In this document: positions 56,132 to 64,000 of the stretch, piece after piece
How positions within the stretch are numbered: the first letter of the stretch is position 1
How the letters are laid out: each line of letters opens with the position of its first letter
DNA from: Lanius collurio
Lineage: Eukaryota; Chordata; Aves; Passeriformes; Laniidae
Reading direction: 5' to 3'
Assembly: GCA_020086605.1 (NCBI GenBank)
Contig: JACBWW010000021.1
Location: 7,643,077-7,707,076 of the forward strand
DNA: 64,000 nt
The notes under the pieces: model-generated
Database searches by the model: none
Told to the model about the DNA's origin: nothing
Seen by the model: only the letters and a program-made list of their open reading frames with translations
Made by a program: the position numbers and the translations under genes

Positions 56132-58630
56132 ATTAACAAAAGAACATCTGACAGGTTATAGTGAATATAAACTAGCACATTAAATGAGGCTTTCTGCTGT
56201 CTCCTCACTCATCCACGCTTTTATGTCAGGCTTTGAACACAGGGATTCTCTGGACACATTAAACATGAATAATTTCTTTTGGTTTGGTAGTTGAGTTTAG
56301 TCCTGTATCTCATTAAAAAGCTCACTCACAGTGAACAATGTCACATCTCTAAAACATGTTTGTCTCTCAAATAAATACAGTCCAGAAAGCAGGTACAGGT
56401 TTTTCCTTATTGGAGAAGGAGATGGGGTTCATATTGAGGCATGGCTGGCGTCAGAGGTTCCTAGAACACCCTGGTCATGAGATGCTACTGCCACAGCAGC
56501 CTGAAGTGATGATCCTTTGTGCTGGACTCAGACCTGAGGCTGTTTGTCCCCATGTCCCCCCTTCTCTCTCTTATCATCTCCCTCCTATATAATTGTGCTC
56601 TTGCTTTCTGCTTTTATCCATTCTTTTCCTGCATTCCCCTCCCTTGTTGCCCTTAATTCCTCCTTGTTCCTGGGTGAGAAGGGCTCAGATCCCCCTGCTG
56701 CCCCCAGCACTCAGAATCCACAGGCTGGGCTGTGTTGGGGCCTCCTGAGCTGCCGCTCCCCTTGGTGCCATCCTGATTACCTTCTCCAGCAGGCAGGGAG
56801 TAAAGTGGGATTCAAGGAGCTGCCTATGGCTTCACCCACAGTGAGACACTGGAACAGAGCAAGGAAATGGCTCTCAAGCAGAGCAGTGGCAGGATTGTAG
56901 TGCTTTGAGTTCTCTTTTATTTCTTGGCTTCCCTAGATTGCCCTGATGCTGCTTGGGTAGCCTGGCTATGACTCTACAACACCATTTTGTATCACAGAAA
57001 GATCCCTTTAATGTGTTTCAAAATGCCAGCCTGCCTTCTCAGACAAATACCAGCTATTCTGTGTGGTTACTGTCTTAGCCCAGCCACTCTTTTAAGTGGA
57101 AACTGTCAAGTGTGTCACTGGTAGCACATTGGGGTCTCCCTCTCGCAAACAGATACAAGCAATCAGAAACACTTATTTAATGTAATTTGTGATTCTGTGA
57201 ATTCAACGTTTGCAGAAGCTGCCAGGCTGCCACCCCAGGGGACTCCAGCAATGTAGTTCTATATTTGAACTTTAAGTGGGGGGAGGAGAATAAAAAGAGA
57301 CACATATAAAGTCTTATGAAGCATTTTCTAAAGTTTAGGAGGTAAGAGCCCATAAAACACATGAGGATTTGGATTCACTTTAATTCTAGTAATGGGGACA
57401 GAATTGTTTCTGCAAAATCAGTGATTGCTGCTGAAAAGCATCAGAGTCACCAACTGAGCCTGCTCTCAGATGGCTTTTCAGTTCAGGTGTCCCTGCTCCC
57501 AAAGTCTAATTAGAATGAACAGAGTCTCCATCTCTTCAGAAATTGAACCCAAACCAATCTCAGATGCTGGCAGGTTTGGAGAGCAGGTGGGCATGATTAG
57601 ATTTCTGACTCTGACCAGACCCTGCACTGAGTCTCCTGGCACATGGCACCTACCTCGTGTCTTTTGTTTGCTTATGATCATTAAAAAGTAATTAGTGAAA
57701 TTAAGGAGTTCTGACTGTAATGCACTGTCTGTTTGAGAACAAGATGGATTTTGGTGAAGAATCTCAATTTAGTTCCTGGCACAGCAGTTCGTTTTCCATG
57801 CCAGGGATCAAAATATGCATGGACAGGTCTCTGTGTTTGTCTCTAGGTTTGTGCCTTGGGGAAGGAAGAGCCTGTGGGTTCTCAGCCTACTTTGTGTAGC
57901 ACTGCAGGGTGTGGAGGGGCTGGTCCTTCTGCCCTTTAAGGACACAAACATTTCATGAATCAGAGCCTCTCTCAGGCAGCTCTGAGTATTGTGTGACTGC
58001 GGGAGAGGTTGCAACGGCCCAAGACCACCAGGGTGGTGCTCTTTGTGTAGGTGAGGAGTCCCAGGGAGCCTGGGTGACAGCACCAGCTTCTCTTGATATA
58101 ATTCCTTTCCTACCAGCTCAAAAGATCCTAACCAGATACTGGTCTCTGACTGAAACATCTGGAATTGTTGAAGGGCACTGCTTAAATTGCTGTTCCAAGG
58201 TTGTGTGTGATGTTTTGGCTGTGCTCACCACCTTCACTTTAATATGTAAGTAAAATGCTAATGCACTTGTGCATCCACTTTGGTAGAAATGACCATCAAA
58301 CCCCCCTAACCTATCCAAAGTGAGATCCTTACCTGTGGCTGGAGACAGGGTGAATATGTAAATGCTCTTTCTAGTTATAGGGAGTTAAATTTTTTGTATT
58401 CCACATAATTTTTTAATGTGCCCTTTTGTTCAGCAATTCATATTTAACATTCTCAAATAAAACTGTCAAACAATATGGTTTTCACAATACAGTTTTAAAA
58501 TATCTACCAATCCTTCATCCTCTATTATAATAAAACACTGGAATGGCTAATGTGAGTGATGATTTAATTTGGTTATGTTAGTACAAAGATAAGCTTTAAT
58601 ATTTCTCTTTATTTTATTCAGAAACATAAA

Positions 58631-58795
58631 ATCATAGAATTATTTGGATTGGAAAGGACCTTACAGGCCATCCAGTTCCAACCCCCTGCCATGGGTCAGG
58701 ATGCCATACACTACCCAGGTTGCTCCAAGCCCCATCCAGCCTGGCCTTGGACACTTCCAGGGATGGGACAGCCACAGCTTCTCTGGGCTCCTTAT
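58631..58795 (-). mobile_element. CR1 LINE 3' fragment (reverse orientation)
   Basis: From atcatagaattatttggatt and ggaaaggaccttacaggcca through aaccccctgccatgggtcag, ccagcctggccttggacact and gccacagcttctctgggctc, this is the reverse complement of a CR1 tail. The right boundary is approximate. Confidence 0.92.
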
Positions 58796-61700
58796 TTCCC
58801 ACAGGGGTTTATGTTTGTGTTTCTTGCAAAAGAAAAGCAAGAAAATGTGAGTGCACGGGGACATTGGTGATTGTCAGGTGTCCATTTGGTGACTTTTCTC
58901 TTCCACCCATTTCTAGGCTGCCTGGAAATTTATCTCAACTTAATTCTCTGGTTGTAAGCAATTTGCAACTTGAGCAATAATCCTCATAACCTTTGCTACA
59001 GTTGTGTCCTTGATGTAATAGGGAAGGTAACGCATTAGTAGGCACATGCTGAGCTCGGGCTGTACCTGAGATTTAATGATATTTAACTCTGGACCTAATT
59101 TCAGTTTACAAGCGATTACATGCTGTCCTCTGGGACATTGCTGCAAAGAATTTTCAAATAAGTTGCAAAATAGTGACGAATTAACTTGTAGCTGTGTCAA
59201 AATCAATTATCTTACATGACAGCTCAACTATACTTTTCTGTTTGCTGCACTGCAGCATGCTAAACATCAGCCTAAGCATAAACATAAAGTCCTTGTATGT
59301 CAGACTCTGGAGCAGATTGATCCTGTATTTCACGGGCATGCAAATCTCCCAGAGGCTCAGTGGAAATGTTTTGCTTACATTTACAAAATCAGAATATCCT
59401 TTCCTGCTATGTTTATAAACAGTTTATAAACTGTTGCACTATGAAATCATATAAATTTGATATAGTTTGATCAAAACTTTCTTGTGGATGTTGTCCTGGG
59501 TTGATCCAAGTTAAAAACCTCCTCTCAGATCTGCCAAGGCAGTTTGACATAAATCCCCTGCCAGGCTCTTTCTGCAAACTCTTGCTGCAAGGAGTGGCTC
59601 TGCACCCCTCAGGTGAATGGGGGGGTGCCCTGCTGTGCTGGGGCTGCCTTCACACTGGTGTCCCAGTCAGGGCAGGTAACAGGGGAAATGAGCACGAGAT
59701 CTTTAGGAAAAATGTCAACAACCAGTCAGATCCAGCCACCCCCCTTACCACACTGGGAGGAATTTGGAGACAAAAAGGGGAGCCTGAAGAATCCAGAGAA
59801 TCAAATCAATTTTTTGGTATTGAGACATTGAGAGTTAAATTTTCCATCCTGGAAAACCTGCTGTAATTCAGCTGCACTCACAGATCTGATTGGTCCCTTC
59901 TGTTTCTGAGACACTCACTCTGCACAGAGCTGATGTTTCAAGTCCTAAACATTTAGGAAGGCAAAAATTCTCAGTTTGTAGCTGTAGAGTTTTCATCACC
60001 TTTGCTGTGAGCAAAGAGATGCTATCTGTGAAAGCATAAACTCCTGTACAAAATCCTGTAATTATATGATTATAAAAATGCACAGAGCCACTTAATCATG
60101 GTTTATGTATGAAAGACACTTAAGCTGACAGAGTAGCATTATTCTGTAGGGTTGTGATCAGCTTAAGAGAAATAAAAGATAGTGAAGATACATCAACATC
60201 TGTTTAGGTCAGAATCACTGCAGGAGAGGCTGCTAAAGGTTTGGATTGGTGTAGTGTTAGAAATCTGTTTTGCAGGTTTAGCACTTGAGTTGGCTCCGTG
60301 TAGAGGCCTGTCAAATGTTACTACAGAGAGAAATACGTCGAGGACTTGTATCGCTTCCAAGCTTTAATTCCTCTGATATATTTTGGAGAACAAGTGTTAC
60401 TGAAATAGTAGATATTCCTGCCAACAGATTACTGAAGCAGGAAAATACTATTTCAGATGTAGTATTGTAGGTAATGAAGATAGAATAAATGACCTGGCCG
60501 TAGAAAATAACATCAGTCATTCAAGAATTGCACAGCTATAAAACAAACATTCAAAACTAAGGAAATCCATTTGGAATGTGTTTTGGCTTGGAACACCCAG
60601 GAAATTTTGTATGATAAATATCCCAAAGTCCAGGTTCTAAGAAAACTGTCAGGAATCAGCAATTTAAGAGGCAGAAACTTGTAGCTGGAGACATTAGAGC
60701 CATTTTCATGTCAGTTATCAAAAGGGAAGATAGTTGAAATAAGTAGAGAGAGTAGAGATAAGTAGTAAGGAATAGAAAGAGGAACTGAACAGCAGACAAA
60801 ACTATTTTGACTTAGAAGTCAAAAGACATTAGGGATGAAGTGAAATTGGCCAAAAGTCAAGCTATGCCTATTAACAAAACTAGCAGCTGTGTGAGTAAAA
60901 AGAGACAAGAAAAGGATGGAGGAGTCCTGCTTTAGGGGAAATGGATCAGGACAGTGGTGTCACCAAAACCAGACAGATGTTTCTGCAGCTTTCTGCAAGG
61001 ATGATGAATGTGGGGTCAAAAAGACGATGGGTAAAGGGGAAAGAAACAACCATGACTGAGGCAGGAGCCCAGTCTGAAGGCATTAATAAGCTCCTGGCTG
61101 TGCTCTGAAACAATGGCATAGGAAATGTGATATATCCCTGATAGCAGGGATTGGTTAACAAATCTTGCCAAGGTGAAAGGGGGACTTGTCATAGCCCAGA
61201 ATGTGCTGACCAGGTTCTTGCAAGTGTTGCACATGGAGGGGCTTAGTGTCTCATACAAATTTACTTATTTGAAGTTATTCAGGGTTGGGATTTTGCAGAG
61301 TGAGGCAGCAGTGCACATAAACTACATACAAATCACACTCAGCAGAGTGTAAACAAAGTTACACAGCTGAATCACAATCCAAACATGCATTTCACTCCTG
61401 CTGTCTGTAAATGTGTTCACCATCCTGACACCCTTTGTCCCAGGTGCTGGGAGTGACCTGGTGGATTGAAACCCACTCAAGCCCAGTGCTCTCTTCAAAT
61501 TACCTTCTTTATCCATATTTTGCATTCCATGTTGGGTTGAGCCAGGTTTACACTCCCCATGCTGATCTAGAGAGCTCTGAAAAACAAATATTCTTTCCTT
61601 GGTCGCAGTATTATGTAGCTGAGGAAAATAAAACATAGTTGCTACATTTAACAGAGTGGGAAAGTAATGTATGTAGCTAGAGACCTGTTTTTCCACTCCC

Positions 61701-64000
61701 AATAATATAAACGTCATGGAATACATTTTGAAGGAACTAATAGAATCAATTGCCTAGAAGTAAATGAAAAATGGATTAAAATAGAACATATATTTATCTA
61801 AGGTAGATAGTACAAGAGGCAGCTAATAGCTTTCTTTGATAACATAACCAATTTTCCAGGCAAAGGAAACAGTGCAAAATGCTTTGTAAACATAAACAAG
61901 TGGAGGCAAATTGCTAGCTGATGGGTTCCCTGTAAACGTTGCCTTGCCAGGAATTCTGTAGCTTGTGGGAAGTCAGGAAAAAAAAAGACGTGTGAAAATA
62001 CCAGCATGAGGCAGGTAACACTCACTGGGAATCCACACATCCTGTGTGCTGTATCAGAGCTGCCTGCTCCTTGCCAAGTTTGGGATCCATGGCCAGGGTG
62101 GGGTTTACATCACTCTACCCCAGACACCGAGTGCCAGGGAGGAACCCTCGTTCCTGGGCTGTAGGACTGGCACTGCAGTGAACCTCACCCCTCTCCCAGG
62201 CTTCCATTGTCCAGCTTGGCTGGTCTGCAGTTAATGAATTGCAGGTGTCTGGTTGGGAGCTCTGGGGCAGGGCAGAGGTTCTGCTGGGGGGGATGTGTGT
62301 ATTTAACTGTGGAGAGCAGGACAGAGCCTTTGGTCTTCCTAAGAGGATGTTGCAGAAGTTTGAAATGTGCCATTGGCACAGAATTAGTGAAAGAACATTT
62401 ATTTCCTCATGAAAGCCCCTATTTAGGAGTTCACAGTTACTTTTTAACCATTAACTCAGGCACAGAGTTGACCTCTCTGGGCAGTTTGAGAGCCTGCAGC
62501 TCACAGCCAGGAGGGCCCATTGAGAAGCCTCTTCCCATGAATGTAAAGATTGTTTTCCTACCAGTGCATCCAATTCCTCATCTGTTGACAGTTCCCCAGT
62601 TGCCCTCATAGGCCTCCCTGTCAGACGACATTTCAGCTTAAAATCCTCTCCTGTTGACCCCTGCATGTTGGATAAAGCAGTTTCCAGCTGGTGCAGGTAG
62701 AGAATACTCTTTTATTAAGGCAGAAATGTATCTTTTTGTAAAATTGAATTTAGCTATTAGCCTTATAAAACATTTCCTTATTATTTGTATCTGGTGGCAG
62801 TGGGAGAGATGCTCCAGCAAGATAAGAATTGACTTTTGGCAGCCACTTAGATATTTCTAGTGGCCCATGGAAGTGTCTGGGTGCTCTAATCCTGATGTAA
62901 ATACCTGACCAGAAGACTAAATTTTCATGAATTTTTAAGGATCCTTGGGACCCTGAAATGTGGCATGATACACCTGTAGACACCAAACTGGAGCATGGAA
63001 CGGAACCAATGGAACCTCTGCCATCAGAGTTCATGTCTGACTTCAACACTCCTCTGGTTTCCAGGCACTTTCCATCATTCTCCTTAGGTATTTTTTGCCT
63101 TGGAAAGAGTCTGAGCATTTCCTCCACTGAGCTCCCTTTGCTGACTCTGTTTTTCACTCTTATTTAATAAGCAGCAGGAAAGGGATTACAGATTACTTAA
63201 CATACTGCATTAAAGAGAGGGTGACATTCTAGTCCTGGAAGGCAAAGGGAGCTTTGGAATTGACTTCAGTGGGGTTAGGATTTTATGCACAATATTCATT
63301 TCCTTTTTCTGGAGTACTCACATCTGCTCTAATGTAAATAAATATTACCATGGAAAGTTATCCAACTGCAATTACTTTTTGCATTACATCCTAAATATCT
63401 ACTTGTACATGACATTTACTAAAGAAAAACACTTGCAAATTATATGTTTGATTAACATTACATCTTTCCCAGTTTAAAAAGGGTATGGTAATTGAAAGCT
63501 GCATTACTTAGAAACCATGAACTTTATTTGAGCTCTTCTCTGTAACTGCAAATCTTCCCTTTTTTATTGAATATTTCACTGAACATTTATAATAGGTGGA
63601 AGGAAAGTCCTGTTAAAGCAAACATCCCAGAACATGAAGGTAAAGAACAGTTCCTGCTTTATCACTGAACAAACAAAGGTGCACATAAAAGGAGAGTTGT
63701 GTACAACAAGGGCTCAAGTTTTGCACTGTCGGTCCCTACCACAACTCCCCTTGGCTCTCTCCCCTGTGCCTCTCAGAGAAGTTCCCAGCAGCTCCCACCA
63801 CCATGCTGGGAGTGCACATTTTGGCACCTGCCCACTGTGAAAACAGATGTTGCCTTTGAGAACAGGCACTCTTGAAATAAGGTAATGATAAAATTCTCTC
63901 CTTGCGAGATTCTTCACAAGCAGAACTATGTCCTGTGGAGTTATTGCAAAGTGCCACTTGGAATGTTCTTCTTCCAGCCCTGGTGTCCCGATCCCACACT

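Noticed and set aside
58026..58039. CTCF-like word CCACCAGGGTGGTG
   Set aside because: It departs from the core consensus at several of the most informative G/C positions.

Overview
The window looks like nuclear DNA from a bird, probably a passerine. It has spliced vertebrate-type coding exons in long AT-rich introns, several chicken-repeat-1 (CR1) LINE tails with their usual tandem ATTCTATG ends, and avian endogenous-retrovirus (ERV) LTRs. There is no sign of bacterial gene organisation, operons, CRISPR or rRNA. Species and family calls come from recognition by eye, not a database search.

The only gene I can support is the 5' coding part of MEGF11 (multiple EGF-like domains 11) on the + strand. 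Four coding exons are visible: A (ATG 14703, to 14818), B (16855-16956), C (18482-18582) and D (39595-39687). All have GT-AG introns and matching phases (2, 2, 1, 1). They encode the first 137 residues plus one base of codon 138: a signal peptide, the whole EMI domain and the first EGF-like module. The rest of the receptor (further EGF modules, transmembrane segment, cytoplasmic tail) must lie beyond base 64000. The promoter and first non-coding exon must lie before base 14695, possibly outside the window.

Layout: 1-14694 is non-coding upstream or 5'-intron sequence. 14695-18582 holds exons A-C with introns of 2036 and 1525 bp. 18583-39594 is a 21-kb intron holding a GATA-motif-rich minisatellite, a reverse LTR remnant, three CR1 tails and a CpG-rich, LTR-like block with CTCF- and YY1-like motifs. 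After exon D the next intron is at least 24.3 kb. It holds three forward CR1 tails, a reverse CR1 tail and a forward LTR of about 1 kb whose internal CCCCTT/TCTTCC hexamer expansion contains a 400-base assembly gap.

MEGF11 is a known single-pass receptor of the MEGF10/Draper family. I found no previously undescribed system. The most useful leads are the CpG-rich LTR-like block with a near-consensus CTCF motif inside MEGF11, the unresolved repeat in the LTR, the GATA-motif tract, and the divergent MEGF11 leader peptide.
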